From Bog-473 sp963742035 (GTDB taxonomy: Bacteria > Actinomycetota > Acidimicrobiia > Acidimicrobiales > RAAP-2): a DNA stretch of 64,000 nucleotides. Every line of letters begins with the position of its first letter. Position 1 is the first letter of the stretch. Below the pieces are notes generated by a model, which did no database searches, was not told where the DNA came from, and saw only the letters and a list, made by a program, of their open reading frames with translations. The stretch covers positions 1 to 64,000 of the forward strand of contig CAVUKH010000007.1 of NCBI GenBank assembly GCA_963742035.1, read 5' to 3'. Below are positions 34,326 to 43,403 of this stretch, in pieces. The position numbers were made by a program, and so were the translations under genes.

Positions 34326-35744
34326 TCAGCGCTGCATCGACTTGGTCTCGACGAACTCCTCGAGACCGTACTTGCCGCGCTCACGCCCGAAGCCCGACTG
34401 CTTGTAGCCACCAAAGGGCGCGCTGGGGTTGAAGTTCCCACCGTTGATGTCGACCTGCCCGGTGCGCAACTGGCGCGCCACACGCTCGGCCCGGTCGGCG
34501 TCACCGCTCCAGACCGCGCCGGCCAACCCGTACGGCGTGCCGTTGGCGATCTCAATCGCCTCTTCCTCGGTGTCGTAGGGCATGAGAACGAGCACCGGCC
34601 CGAAGATCTCCTCCTTGGCGATGGTCATGTCGGGAGTGACGTCGGAGAAGACGGTGGGCTGCACGAAGAAGCCCTTGTCGAGCCCCTCGGGAGCGTCGGC
34701 GCCGCCGACGATCAGCTTGGCCCCCTCTTCGATCCCCTTGTTGATGTAGCCCCGCACGCGGTCGCGCTGGACGGCCGAGACGAGCGGCCCGATGAGCTTG
34801 CCCGCTTCGAAGGGGTCGCCGGGAGCGAAGCCCGCCGTTCCGGCCACGGCCATCTCCTCCACCTCCGCCAACCTGTCCCGGGGAACGAGCATCCGGGTGA
34901 GGGCGGAGCAGGTCTGGCCGGTGTTCATGTAGCAACCGAAGAGCCCCGCGGGGACCGCCGTGGCGAAGTCGGCGTCGTCGAGCAGAATATTGGCCGACTT
35001 GCCACCGAGCTCGAGCGAGACCCGCTTGACGCCCTGGGCCGCCAGCTCCATGACCCGCCGCCCGGCCCGGGTGGAGCCGGTGAAGGACACCATGTCGACC
35101 TTGGGGTGGGCGGCGATCGCTTCACCGACGACGGGCCCGACCCCGCTGACCAGATTGAACACGCCGGCCGGGAGCCCCACCTCGTCGATGACGTCGGCCA
35201 GGAGGAACGCGTTGATCGGCGCCACCTCGCTCGGCTTCAGCACCACGGTGCAGCCGGCCGCCAGCGCGGGGGCGACCTTCAGGACGACTTGGTACAACGG
35301 GTAGTTCCATGGCGTGATGGCGCCCACGACCCCGACCGGCTCACGGACGACGAGGGAGTTCCCCACCTCCTCCTCCCATTCGAAGCCCTCGGCGGCGGCG
35401 GCGGCATCGGCGAACGCACCGGCGGGCAGGCCCACCTGGATGGATCCCGACAGGGTCATCGGCATGCCCACTTCGTGCGAGATGACCTGGGCCAGCTCGT
35501 CCGTGCGGGCGCCGAGCGCCTCTCCGATCCGGGTCAGCAGCTTGCCCCGCTCCTCCCGGGACGTGGCGGCCCAGCCGGGGAAGGCAGCAGCAGCGGCCTC
35601 GACGGCCTTGTCGACATCCTCGGGCGTGCCCTCCGGAATGGTGGCGAAGACCTCTTCGGTGGCCGAGTCGATGACCTCGAGGGCGCCCTTGCCGGTCGAG
35701 GGGACCCAGGCCCCGTTGATGTAGATCTTGTCGCGCACGAGCAT
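34326..35744 (-). CDS. Aldehyde dehydrogenase (NAD(P)+-dependent)
   Basis: A 472-aa enzyme of the ALDH superfamily with the NAD-binding FTGSTRAGRRVMELA, the general base in LELGGKSANILLDDAD and the nucleophile in NTGQTCSALTRMLVP. The C-terminal EIFGPVLVLMPYD and FGGYKQSGFGRERGKYGLEE complete the fold. ATG 35744 begins MLVRDKIYINGAWVPS, the family start. It oxidises an aldehyde to the acid. Likely partners are the SDR and Zn-alcohol dehydrogenase in the same stretch. Confidence 0.93.
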   Translation of the reverse strand: MLVRDKIYINGAWVPSTGKGALEVIDSATEEVFATIPEGTPEDVDKAVEAAAAAFPGWAATSREERGKLLTRIGEALGARTDELAQVISHEVGMPMTLSGSIQVGLPAGAFADAAAAAEGFEWEEEVGNSLVVREPVGVVGAITPWNYPLYQVVLKVAPALAAGCTVVLKPSEVAPINAFLLADVIDEVGLPAGVFNLVSGVGPVVGEAIAAHPKVDMVSFTGSTRAGRRVMELAAQGVKRVSLELGGKSANILLDDADFATAVPAGLFGCYMNTGQTCSALTRMLVPRDRLAEVEEMAVAGTAGFAPGDPFEAGKLIGPLVSAVQRDRVRGYINKGIEEGAKLIVGGADAPEGLDKGFFVQPTVFSDVTPDMTIAKEEIFGPVLVLMPYDTEEEAIEIANGTPYGLAGAVWSGDADRAERVARQLRTGQVDINGGNFNPSAPFGGYKQSGFGRERGKYGLEEFVETKSMQR

Positions 35745-35855
35745 GGGTGCCCTCCCTGAATGGTCTGATGTCAGCATGCCCACCCTACCCAGGGTGGGAG
35801 GCGGTCGTCCCGAGGACAAGGCCCGGGCCGGGTCCGCCCGGACCTGGCCCGCTCC

Positions 35856-36746
35856 CTAGTCCTTCTTGCCCAAAAGGGGGTGATCGCCCATGCCGACGGG
35901 CTGGAGGTGCTGCCCGAGCACCTCGTGGAAGTGGTCGGCCACCTCCTGGGGCGTCCAGCCTCCCTCCCGCCACATGGTGGCGATCTGCCGCGGCGTCTGG
36001 AACAGGGTGTAGGCGAAGCCCGTGCGCCCGAGGACCTGCCCGTTGACGTAGGAGGCATCCTCGGAGGCCAGGAAGGCGATCAGCGGCGCGTTGAGGGCGG
36101 GGTCCTGGTCGGCCGGCGGCTCCGCGCCCGCGAACAGGTTCTCGGTCATACGGGTGAAGCCCGCCGGGGCCACGGCGTTCACCGTGATGCCGTAGCGACC
36201 GAGCTCCAGGGCCCAGACGAACGTCATACCCATGATGGCGGCCTTGGCGGCGCCGTAGTTCGTCTGCCCGAAGTTGCCCCGCAACCCGGCCGACGAGGTG
36301 ATGTTGACGATCCGCCCGTAGCCGGCGTCCTTCATCAGGGGCGCGGCGTGCCGCACCGTGTTGAACGTGCCCTTCTGGTGGACGGCGATGACGGCGTCGT
36401 AGTCCGCCTCGTCCATCTTCACGATGGTCCGGTCGCGCACGATCCCCGCGTTGTTCACGACGATGTCGATCGACCCGAAGTTGTCGACCGCGGCACCGAT
36501 GATCCGGCCGGCGCCCTCGAAGTCGCTCACCGAGTCGTAGTTGGGCACGGCGCTGCCCCCCGCCGCCTCGATCTCCTTGCACACCTGTGCCGCGGGGTCC
36601 TCTTCCGTGCCGGCACCCCCCAGCGTGACGCCGACGTCATTGACGACGACCTTGGCGCCCTCCGACGCCAGGCAGAGGGCGATGTCCCGCCCGATGCCCC
36701 GGCCCGCACCCGTCACCACCGCCGCTCGACCATTGAGGAGTCCCAT
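35856..36746 (-). CDS. Short-chain dehydrogenase (HSD17B4/MFE-2-like)
   Basis: A 296-aa SDR with VVTGAGRGIGRDIALCLASEG, NNAGIVRDRTIVKMDEADYD, the catalytic Ser in ITSSAGLRGNFGQTNYGAAK and its Tyr/Lys. The NDVGVTLGGAG insertion and C-terminal extension resemble 3-hydroxyacyl-CoA dehydrogenases of the multifunctional-enzyme type. It may oxidise a hydroxyacyl-CoA. A 111-bp gap separates it from the aldehyde dehydrogenase on the same strand. Confidence 0.88.
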   Translation of the reverse strand: MGLLNGRAAVVTGAGRGIGRDIALCLASEGAKVVVNDVGVTLGGAGTEEDPAAQVCKEIEAAGGSAVPNYDSVSDFEGAGRIIGAAVDNFGSIDIVVNNAGIVRDRTIVKMDEADYDAVIAVHQKGTFNTVRHAAPLMKDAGYGRIVNITSSAGLRGNFGQTNYGAAKAAIMGMTFVWALELGRYGITVNAVAPAGFTRMTENLFAGAEPPADQDPALNAPLIAFLASEDASYVNGQVLGRTGFAYTLFQTPRQIATMWREGGWTPQEVADHFHEVLGQHLQPVGMGDHPLLGKKD

Positions 36747-36859
36747 GGGGCCAGAGAGTACCCCCAGCGCCTTTCCCTGACAGCCGTGTCAGGCGCTGTA
36801 CGATCGGGCGACCGCCGGGCGAGGACGTTCGCCCCTCAGTTGTGAGGAGACCCCGGGCC

Positions 36860-37497
36860 ATGGCCTTCATAGAGAACGCACCAGAACAGATCGTCGCCGC
36901 CGCGAAAGAGCTCCTCGAGAAGGGCCTCGTCGAGGGCACGTCGGGCAACATCTCGGCCCGGATGGAGGACGGCAACATCGCTGTCACACCGTCCTCGCTC
37001 GACTACCGCGTCATGACCGAAGACGACATCGTGATCGTCGACCCGGCCGGCGACGTCGTGTCCGGGCGCGCGGCCCGACTTCCGAGAAGTACCTCCACCT
37101 GGCGGCCATGAACGCCTACGAGGACATCGCCGTGTGCATCCACTCGCATGCCGTGTACGCCACCATGTTCGCCGTTGCCCATCAGGACATCCCGAGCTGC
37201 ATCGACGAGTTCACCGTGTACCTGGGGGGCGACATCCGCTGCACCGAGTACTGCCCGAGCGGTTCGGCCGAGCTGGCCGAACAGGTGGTGAAGGCCCTGG
37301 AGAACCGGGGCGCGGCGCTGATCGCCAACCACGGCATGGTGGCCATCGGGACGACGATGCAAAAGACGATGCACAACACGGCGCTGGTGGAGCGCTCGGC
37401 CAAGATCATCTGGGGCTCCAAGCAGCTCGGTGGGATTTTCCCGCTGCCCGAGAAGGTCAACGAGAACTTCATGAGCGTCTACCCCTACATGCGGTGA
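36860..37497 (+). pseudogene. Class II aldolase/adducin family protein with -1 frameshift
   Basis: The first 70 or so residues (EQIVAAAKELLEKGLVEGTS, then GNISARMEDGNIAVTPSS) match fuculose-phosphate-type aldolases up to AGDVVSG. The next conserved block, PTSEKYLHLAAMNAYEDIAV, is in a different frame and continues with the zinc site IHSHAVYATMFAVAHQDIP and LIANHGMVAIG to 37497. Adding one base near 37070 restores one protein of about 212 aa. The damage is limited to one site, so a recent mutation or sequence error is equally possible. Its stop overlaps the RidA gene start. Confidence 0.82.
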
Positions 37498-37964
37498 GCG
37501 AGGGAAGGATCGGCGCCCGGCTCGCCGAACTGGGCCTCACGCTGCACGGGCCACATCCGCCGCACGACCCGCTCGACGCCGTGGTCGTGCACAACGGCGT
37601 GGCGCGCACGTCTGGGCAACTGCCCCGCATTGCCGGGGAACTGACCTGCCTCGGGCGACTGGGCGAGACCGTGACGACGGAAGAGGGGACCGCGGCCGCC
37701 GCCGTCTGTGCGCTGAACGCGCTGGCCGTCCTCCAGGAGGCGCTGGGCTCGCTCGACCGCGTGGAGCGGGTCCTGACGGTGACGGGCTACGTGTCCTCGG
37801 CGCCCGACTTCCATCAGCAGCCAGCGGTGGTGGACGGGGCGAGCAAGATTCTGGCCGACGTCTTCGGCGAGGCGGGGCGCCACACCCGCTCAGCCATCGG
37901 CGTGGCCGCGCTCCCGCGCAACGGCGCCGTCGAGATTGAGGTGACGGTCGCGCTCAGCGAGTGA
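37494..37964 (+). CDS. RidA/YjgF family enamine/imine deaminase
   Basis: A 156-aa protein: VHNGVARTSGQLPRIAGELT, EEGTAAAAVCALNALAVLQEALGSLDRVERVL, YVSSAPDFHQQPAVVDGASK and GRHTRSAIGVAALPRNGAVEIE, the last supplying the conserved Arg. The family hydrolyses reactive enamines or imines. GTG 37494 overlaps the aldolase stop. The 3' end overlaps the convergent PEP-mutase-like gene by 11 bp. Confidence 0.88.
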   Translation: MSEGRIGARLAELGLTLHGPHPPHDPLDAVVVHNGVARTSGQLPRIAGELTCLGRLGETVTTEEGTAAAAVCALNALAVLQEALGSLDRVERVLTVTGYVSSAPDFHQQPAVVDGASKILADVFGEAGRHTRSAIGVAALPRNGAVEIEVTVALSE

Positions 37965-38745
37965 ACGCGTCCCGGACCACCGGACGGGCCACGGCGGCCA
38001 GGTCCCAGTAGCCGTAGGTGCCCTGGTCGCGGAGCTCGGTGACGGCGTTGATGGCGGCGCCGTAGGCCGCAACGGCGATCGCTCCACCCACGGAGATCCG
38101 GCTCACGCCGAGTTCGCCGAGGGTGGCGACATCGGGCGCGCCCGGCAGGGCGAGCACGCTCACCGGGACGTCGACCGAGCCGAGCAACTGACGCAGGTCG
38201 GCCGGGTCCACCACCCGGGGGGCGAAGAGGACGTCGGCACCCGCCTCCTGATAGGCCTGCAGCCGAGCGATGGTGTCGGCCAGGTCCTCCCGGCCGTGCA
38301 GGTAGTTCTCGGCCCGGGCCGTCAGCACGAAATCGCCCTTGGACGCCTCCGCGGCCGCCTGCACCCGCTCGGCGGCGTGCGACAGCTCGTAGATGGGGGC
38401 GTCGCGGTCGCCGGTGAAGTCCTCCACGGACCCGCCGGCCAGCCCGAGCCCGACGGCGGCCGTGATGGTGGCGGCCACGCCGTCGGGATCGTGGGCGAAA
38501 CAGTTCTCGAGGTCGGCCGAGACCGGCACGTCGACCGCCCCGGCCAGCTCACCGGCGTGCGCCAGGACCTCGTCCTTGGACAGGGCGCCGTCGAGACGTC
38601 CCCGTGTGGCGGCGAACCCGCCGCTCGTGGTGGCGATGGCGGCGAACCCGAGTGTGGCGAACAGGACGGCCGACCCGATATCCCAGGCATTGGGCATCAG
38701 CAACGGGGTGCCCGGTGTGTGGAGGTCGAGGAACCGCGCTGTCAT
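37954..38745 (-). CDS. Isocitrate lyase/PEP mutase superfamily protein
   Basis: A 263-aa TIM-barrel enzyme: LLMPNAWDIGSAVLFATLGF, IATTSGGFAATRG, VPVSADLENCFAHDPDGVAA, GGSVEDFTGD, FVLTARAENYLHGREDL and GADVLFAPRVVDPADL. The usual ligase KKCGH loop is replaced by AENCF-type sequence, so it is not a true isocitrate lyase; oxaloacetate decarboxylase or a carboxyphosphonoenolpyruvate-mutase-like lyase activity is more likely. ATG 38745 overlaps the stop of the VOC gene upstream. Confidence 0.88.
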   Translation of the reverse strand: MTARFLDLHTPGTPLLMPNAWDIGSAVLFATLGFAAIATTSGGFAATRGRLDGALSKDEVLAHAGELAGAVDVPVSADLENCFAHDPDGVAATITAAVGLGLAGGSVEDFTGDRDAPIYELSHAAERVQAAAEASKGDFVLTARAENYLHGREDLADTIARLQAYQEAGADVLFAPRVVDPADLRQLLGSVDVPVSVLALPGAPDVATLGELGVSRISVGGAIAVAAYGAAINAVTELRDQGTYGYWDLAAVARPVVRDAFTR

Positions 38746-39206
38746 GACGAGCCCAGCGCCGGCTCGGGAAACTCCCAGTACTGGAACTCGATCATCATCG
38801 GGAGGAGGTAGTGGAGGTAGAGGGAGTGGATCTTGACGACCCCCTGGTCGTCGACGTGCAGGTCGATGAGCTCCATGCGGTCGTCCGTCTTGCGAAAGGC
38901 CTCGGCGCGCTCCTGCAGGCCGCGCAGCTCGTCGAGCGTGCCCACCGAGAAGCCGTAGTGGTCCATGCGGGGGCAGCGCATGGGGTCGTCCTCGGCGATG
39001 AGGAAGATGAATTGGTCCCAATGGACGCAGCTCATGATGAGCCGCCGCCGGTCCTCGGTCATCACCTCCATTTCGGTGAAGCCCATCACCTCGTCGAAGA
39101 AGCGGCAGACGTCGGCGCGGTTGGTGGCGTCGAGGAGGTCGGCCGGCAGCGACATCGCCACGTGGTTGAAGCGCGGATTGCCCGACGGATAGAAGGGATG
39201 TGGCAT
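38742..39206 (-). CDS. VOC family protein (extradiol-dioxygenase-like)
   Basis: A 154-aa protein with NPRFNHVAMSLPADLLDATN, RADVCRFFDEVMGFTEME, SCVHWDQFIFLIAEDD and MDHYGFSVGTLDELRGL. His residues in FNHVAM and MDHYGF are the expected metal ligands. It overlaps both neighbours by 3-4 bp, forming a coupled alcohol dehydrogenase-VOC-PEP-mutase-like operon. Confidence 0.82.
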   Translation of the reverse strand: MPHPFYPSGNPRFNHVAMSLPADLLDATNRADVCRFFDEVMGFTEMEVMTEDRRRLIMSCVHWDQFIFLIAEDDPMRCPRMDHYGFSVGTLDELRGLQERAEAFRKTDDRMELIDLHVDDQGVVKIHSLYLHYLLPMMIEFQYWEFPEPALGSS

Positions 39207-40267
39207 CAGGACTGCACCTCCGGGACGACCATGACCTTGCCGGCGATACGACCTGCGGCCAGCGCCTCCAACGTGTCCTCTATGGCCGAGAGCGGGATGT
39301 CCACGGGATCGATGAGGAGCTCCGAGGGGAACCCGTCGGACGAAAGGAGCTCGAGCGCCCGTTCGAAGCCCCCCTGGTCGTACACGAAGGAGCCGGTCAC
39401 GGTGAGCTCGTTGAGAATCATGCGGTTGATGTCGAAGGTCGGATGATCGATGCCGGCGCCGACCATGACCAACATGCCACCGCGGGCGAGCTGGCAGAAG
39501 CCCGCTTCGATGGCGGCCCGGTGTCCCGAGCACTCGAGGACGACGTCGACGGCCCGCGTCGACATGCGTTCGGGCTCCCAGGGCGGGAAGACGTCGAGGT
39601 CCTCCGGATCGACGATGGCGGTCACACCGAGGTCGGCCGCCAGGCGGCGGCGCCCCTCGTGCGGCTCCACCACGGTGATGTCGGAGATGCCCATGCACCG
39701 GAGGGCGGCCACGCTCAATGCACCGATCGGACCGGCGCCGAAGACCATCACCCGGTCACCCGGCGCCACGCCCGAGCGTGTGATGCCGTGCAACGCCACC
39801 GAGAGGGGCTCGGCCAGCGCGGCATGCCGGGGCGAGAGGCCCTCGGGGAGACGCAGGACGCCCGCGGCGCGGCACACGATGTACTCGGCGAAGGCGCCGT
39901 CCGCCTGCTCGCCGGTCATGCTGCTGCGGTTCTCGCACTGCGAGGGCTTGCCCTCGAGGCAGCGCCGGCAGGTGCCGCAGCGTTGTCCGGGCCCACCGAC
40001 GACGAGCTCGCCGATCGACCAACCCGTGACGTCATCGCCCAGAGCGGCGATCGTGCCGCTCCACTCGTGGCCCGCCACGGCGCCCGGTGTGAACCCCCAC
40101 CCGTCGCGCAGCTGGTGGATGTCGGACCCGCAGATGCCGCACGAGTGCACCCGCACGACCAGCTGATCGGGCCCGGGGCGCGGGACCGTGCGCTCCTCCA
40201 CCGTGACCACGCCCGGTGACCGGTAGACGGCCGCCGCCATCACCTCGGGCAGCGATGACCCTGACAT
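39206..40267 (-). CDS. Zinc-dependent alcohol dehydrogenase (MDR family)
   Basis: A 353-aa medium-chain dehydrogenase. The catalytic zinc ligands are in HSCGICGSDIHQL and AVAGHEWSGTI; the structural zinc motif is CGTCRRCLEGKPSQC. The NAD site is VMVFGAGPIGALSVAAL with the Asp/Glu in ITVVEPHEGRRRL. It resembles sorbitol/threonine-type dehydrogenases. It leads the coupled operon with the VOC and PEP-mutase-like genes, so the substrate is probably a secondary alcohol leading to a keto acid. Confidence 0.9.
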   Translation of the reverse strand: MSGSSLPEVMAAAVYRSPGVVTVEERTVPRPGPDQLVVRVHSCGICGSDIHQLRDGWGFTPGAVAGHEWSGTIAALGDDVTGWSIGELVVGGPGQRCGTCRRCLEGKPSQCENRSSMTGEQADGAFAEYIVCRAAGVLRLPEGLSPRHAALAEPLSVALHGITRSGVAPGDRVMVFGAGPIGALSVAALRCMGISDITVVEPHEGRRRLAADLGVTAIVDPEDLDVFPPWEPERMSTRAVDVVLECSGHRAAIEAGFCQLARGGMLVMVGAGIDHPTFDINRMILNELTVTGSFVYDQGGFERALELLSSDGFPSELLIDPVDIPLSAIEDTLEALAAGRIAGKVMVVPEVQS

Positions 40268-40277
40268 GGGCGTCAGG

Positions 40278-40958
40278 CTAGGCGCTCGTCGTCAGCCAGG
40301 CGAGGCCCCCGGCCAGATGTCGCAGGTAGGCCGGTGTCTCCCACGCCCCCGGGAAGTGGCCCAATGCGCTGTAGAAGGTCCGGGCTTCGCCGTCCTCGAC
40401 GCTCCAGGCCAGAGGGAAACCGCACTCGGGGACGCGGCCGCCCGGTTGTGACAGATCGACCTGGTCGTCGGCCAGGCGGAGCAGGACGCGGGCATGGGGT
40501 CGGAGGCCCGTGAAGAGGTAGACCTCATCGTGCCAGTGCCACTGGCGGCCGAGGTGGGCGGTCGAAGGGTGGTCGGGGTCGACGACGTCGATGGTGAAGT
40601 CCTGTGTCCAAGGATGGCCGTCGAAGCGGGCCCCGATCATGTCGCCGTAGGCGGGCCATTGGTGGTTGGCGTCCGTGGCAGAGTGGACGCCGAGGATGCG
40701 GAGGTCGCCCTGGCGCCAGGCCCGCACCATGGCGGCCTTCTGCGGTGCGGACCACGGGGTCTCGCCGATGGTGAAGAGGGCGAGGACGCGCGTGGCCGCC
40801 AGCCGGTCGGGCGAAATGTCGCGGACGTCGGTCACCACCGTGGGGGAGAGACCGCCCAGGCCGGCGACCTCGGACAGGCCGGTGGCGGCCTGTCCGAGCA
40901 CACCGTGCACACCCGCCGGCCCGTCGGCGTAGGGGGCGACCTGCGTCACGATCACCAT
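40278..40958 (-). CDS. ThuA-like (class I glutamine amidotransferase-like) family protein
   Basis: A 226-aa protein: VLALFTIGETPWSAPQKAAMVRAWRQG, LRILGVHSATDANHQWPAYGDMIGARF, HPWTQDFTIDVVDPDHPST, WHWHDEVYLFTGL and RTFYSALGHFPGAWE. These are the ThuA/trehalose-utilisation signatures. Its function is generally unclear and may involve carbohydrate turnover. No strong ribosome-binding site is visible; ATG 40958 was preferred over GTG 40970. Confidence 0.83.
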   Translation of the reverse strand: MVIVTQVAPYADGPAGVHGVLGQAATGLSEVAGLGGLSPTVVTDVRDISPDRLAATRVLALFTIGETPWSAPQKAAMVRAWRQGDLRILGVHSATDANHQWPAYGDMIGARFDGHPWTQDFTIDVVDPDHPSTAHLGRQWHWHDEVYLFTGLRPHARVLLRLADDQVDLSQPGGRVPECGFPLAWSVEDGEARTFYSALGHFPGAWETPAYLRHLAGGLAWLTTSA

Positions 40959-41048
40959 GTGGTCGGTCACGTCGAGGAGTGTACGGCTGGTGCCGTACCC
41001 CCGCCCGGTGGTCGAATGCTCAATCGACCGACCGAGGAGGATCACGAC

Positions 41049-41687
41049 ATGCTTTCGAATTCCGACGACATCGCCGCGGCGCTGGCGCGACTCGGTTCGG
41101 CCACCATCGGAGAGTCGGGTGGCCTGGCGGCGCACCGCAGGCTGCGACCGGCCTGGTCCGGTGCGACCCTGGCCGCCCCTGCCTACCCCGTGGGCTGCAC
41201 GCCGGGGGACAACCTGGCGGTGCACGTCGCCGTGACCACCGCACCGCGGGGGAGCGTGCTCGTGGTGGACGTGGGGCAGGTGGCCGACCGGGGCTACTGG
41301 GGGGAGGTGCTGACGACGGGGGCCCAGGCCGCGGGGCTGGCCGGGCTGGTCCTCGACGGTGGGGTGCGCGACGTCGCCGCCCTGGAGGCCCACGGATTCC
41401 CGGTGTTCTCCTCCGCCATCGCGCTCACCGGTGCGACAAAGGACAAGCCGGGAACCGTCGGGGCCCCGGTGCGGGTGGGCGGCGTTCGGGTGTCGGCGGG
41501 GGACTGGGTGGTGGCCGACGTGGACGGTGTGTCCTTCGTCCCGGGTGACGCCGTTGCCGACGTCGTGGCCGCCGGGCAGGACCGGGAGGCGAAAGAGGCG
41601 GGATTCTTCGAGGCCCTGCGGTCCGGACAGACGACGGTGCAGCTGCTCGGGCTCGATGCCTCGCTCGTGCGGGAGGGTGGGCCATGA
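41049..41687 (+). CDS. RraA/HMG-aldolase family protein
   Basis: A 212-aa protein: RLGSATIGESGGLAAHRRLRP, PGDNLAVHVAVTTAPRGSVLVVDVG, YWGEVLTTGAQAAGLAGLVLDGGVRD and VADVDGVSFVPGD. These match 4-hydroxy-4-methyl-2-oxoglutarate aldolase/RraA-like proteins, with the catalytic GGVRD Arg-Asp. The ribosome-binding site GAGGAGG precedes the ATG. The likely activity is aldol cleavage or decarboxylation of an oxo acid. Confidence 0.86.
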   Translation: MLSNSDDIAAALARLGSATIGESGGLAAHRRLRPAWSGATLAAPAYPVGCTPGDNLAVHVAVTTAPRGSVLVVDVGQVADRGYWGEVLTTGAQAAGLAGLVLDGGVRDVAALEAHGFPVFSSAIALTGATKDKPGTVGAPVRVGGVRVSAGDWVVADVDGVSFVPGDAVADVVAAGQDREAKEAGFFEALRSGQTTVQLLGLDASLVREGGP

Positions 41688-41733
41688 GGACGGGGCCGGG
41701 TGGGCACCGTCATGGGGTGGCACAATCGCGCCC

Positions 41734-42243
41734 ATGAGCGACGAGACCGCCGGGGCCGACGAGACGACGAGCGTGGAGCGCATGGAGGTGGAGCGGACCA
41801 TCCCCGTCGAGCCGGGGCGCATCTTCGCTCTGCTCAGCGACCCCAGGGGGCACGTCACCATCGACAGTTCCGGCATGTTGATGGACTCGAGCGGCGTGCC
41901 TGCCACCAAGGTGGGGGACGAGTTCGTGATCCACATGGACAGGGAAGCACTGAACGACTTTCCGATGGGTCGCTACGACGTCACGGTCCACATCACGACC
42001 TTCGAGCCCGACCGGGAGATCGCCTGGACCATTCAGGGCCAGATCAAGCCGCAGATCGGCCACGTGTACGGCTACCGGCTCGAGCCGGCCGAGAACGGGA
42101 CCCTCGTCACCTCGTACTACGACTGGTCGACCATCGACCCCCAGTGGAAAGAGGCCGATATCTTTCCCATCATTCCCGAGTCGGCCCTGCGCGCCACGTT
42201 GGGCATTTTGGAACGGACGCTCACCCACTCCACGGAGTGGTGA
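41734..42243 (+). CDS. SRPBCC family protein
   Basis: A 169-aa START-like protein with MEVERTIPVEPGRIFALLSDPRGHV at the N-terminus and SYYDWSTIDPQWKEADIFPI near the C-terminus, as in actinobacterial polyketide-cyclase/dehydrase-type lipid-binding proteins. The ligand is unknown. It ends just before the hydrogenase maturation genes and converges with hypE. Confidence 0.82.
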   Translation: MSDETAGADETTSVERMEVERTIPVEPGRIFALLSDPRGHVTIDSSGMLMDSSGVPATKVGDEFVIHMDREALNDFPMGRYDVTVHITTFEPDREIAWTIQGQIKPQIGHVYGYRLEPAENGTLVTSYYDWSTIDPQWKEADIFPIIPESALRATLGILERTLTHSTEW

Positions 42244-42266
42244 CCCGGGCTCGCTGAGGGCAGCCG

Positions 42267-43403
42267 TCAGCAGATGCGCGGGAGCGGGTCGCCGACGAGC
42301 ATGTCGACGATGCGGGTCCCGCCCATGGAGGTCCGGAGGACCACAATGCCAGGCGGTTCACCGTGAATCTGGCCGACCCGCTCTGCCTGCGACCCGAGCG
42401 GTACGGCGCGCAGCGCGGCGAGGGCCGCATCCGCCTGATCTGGCGGCACCACGGCGACGAGCTTCCCCTCGTTGGCCACGTAGAGCGGGTCGATCCCCAG
42501 GAGCTCGCAGGCGGCGGCGACGGCAGGGAGGACAGGGAGCGCCTGCTCGTCGAGCACAACGGTGAGGTCGGCGTCGCGGGCCAGCTCGTTGCACACGGTG
42601 CCCACACCCCCGCGGGTCGAGTCGCGCAGCCAGCGAGTGTCCGGCGCAGCTGCGAGAAGCTCCTCCACCATTCCGTGCAGCGGGGCCGTGTCCGATTCGA
42701 TGTCCGCCTCCAGGGCCAGGTCCCCGCGGGCCAGCATGACCGCTGTCCCGTGGTCGCCCATGGTGCCCGACACGAGCACGACGTCCCCGACGGTCACCTT
42801 GGCAGCGGCAAGGTCGCGACCGGCGGGAACGACGCCCACACCCGCAGTGGTGATGTACATGCCGTCCGCCGCGCCCCGGTCGACCACCTTGGTGTCACCC
42901 GTCACAACCCGGACACCGGCCGCCGCCGCCGCCTCAGCCATGTCGGCCACCACCTCGCGCAGGACGTCGATCGGCATCCCCTCCTCGAGCACGAAGGCGG
43001 CGGAGAGCGCGATCGGGCGCGCCCCCATCATGGCCAGGTCATTGATGGTCCCGTGCACGGCCAGTTTGCCGGCGGAACCGCCCGGGAAGCGGAGCGGTTT
43101 CACGACGTAGGAGTCGGTGCTGAACGCCAGACGGTCACCCGAGGGGAGGTCCACCAAGGCGGCGTCGGTCTGGGCGTGTCGAGAGCCCGTCGCGTCCTCG
43201 GGATCGAAGGCGGGGAGGAAGACGGCGTCGAGCAGGGCGGCCGACGCCTTGCCGCCCGCCCCGTGGGCCAGGGTCACGACCTCGTCGCGGAGGCGGGGCC
43301 GTCGGCGCCGGAACGCCTCGATCCGCCCGAAGACCGCAGCCTCCCTGTCGCCCGTCCCGGCCTGCCCGTTGCCCGCGACCGCTTCGGGTGCAGCGTCGCT
43401 CAT
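42267..43403 (-). CDS. hypE: [NiFe]-hydrogenase maturation factor HypE (carbamoyl dehydratase)
   Basis: A 378-aa PurM-like ATPase that converts the HypF-delivered carbamoyl on its C-terminal Cys to a cyanide ligand. It shows VTLAHGAGGKASAALLDAVF, STDSYVVKPLRFPGGSAGKLAVHG, TINDLAMMGARP, VTGDTKVVDRGAADGMYI, DSTRGGVGTVCNELA, and the essential terminal PRIC at the very C-terminus. The ATG overlaps the SIS gene stop (ATGA). It is the last gene of the long leftward hydrogenase operon. Confidence 0.96.
   Translation of the reverse strand: MSDAAPEAVAGNGQAGTGDREAAVFGRIEAFRRRRPRLRDEVVTLAHGAGGKASAALLDAVFLPAFDPEDATGSRHAQTDAALVDLPSGDRLAFSTDSYVVKPLRFPGGSAGKLAVHGTINDLAMMGARPIALSAAFVLEEGMPIDVLREVVADMAEAAAAAGVRVVTGDTKVVDRGAADGMYITTAGVGVVPAGRDLAAAKVTVGDVVLVSGTMGDHGTAVMLARGDLALEADIESDTAPLHGMVEELLAAAPDTRWLRDSTRGGVGTVCNELARDADLTVVLDEQALPVLPAVAAACELLGIDPLYVANEGKLVAVVPPDQADAALAALRAVPLGSQAERVGQIHGEPPGIVVLRTSMGGTRIVDMLVGDPLPRIC

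Noticed and set aside
37954..39021. True isocitrate lyase for a glyoxylate shunt with the acetate genes
   Set aside because: The protein is short and lacks the KKCGH catalytic loop; it belongs to the wider PEP-mutase/lyase superfamily.
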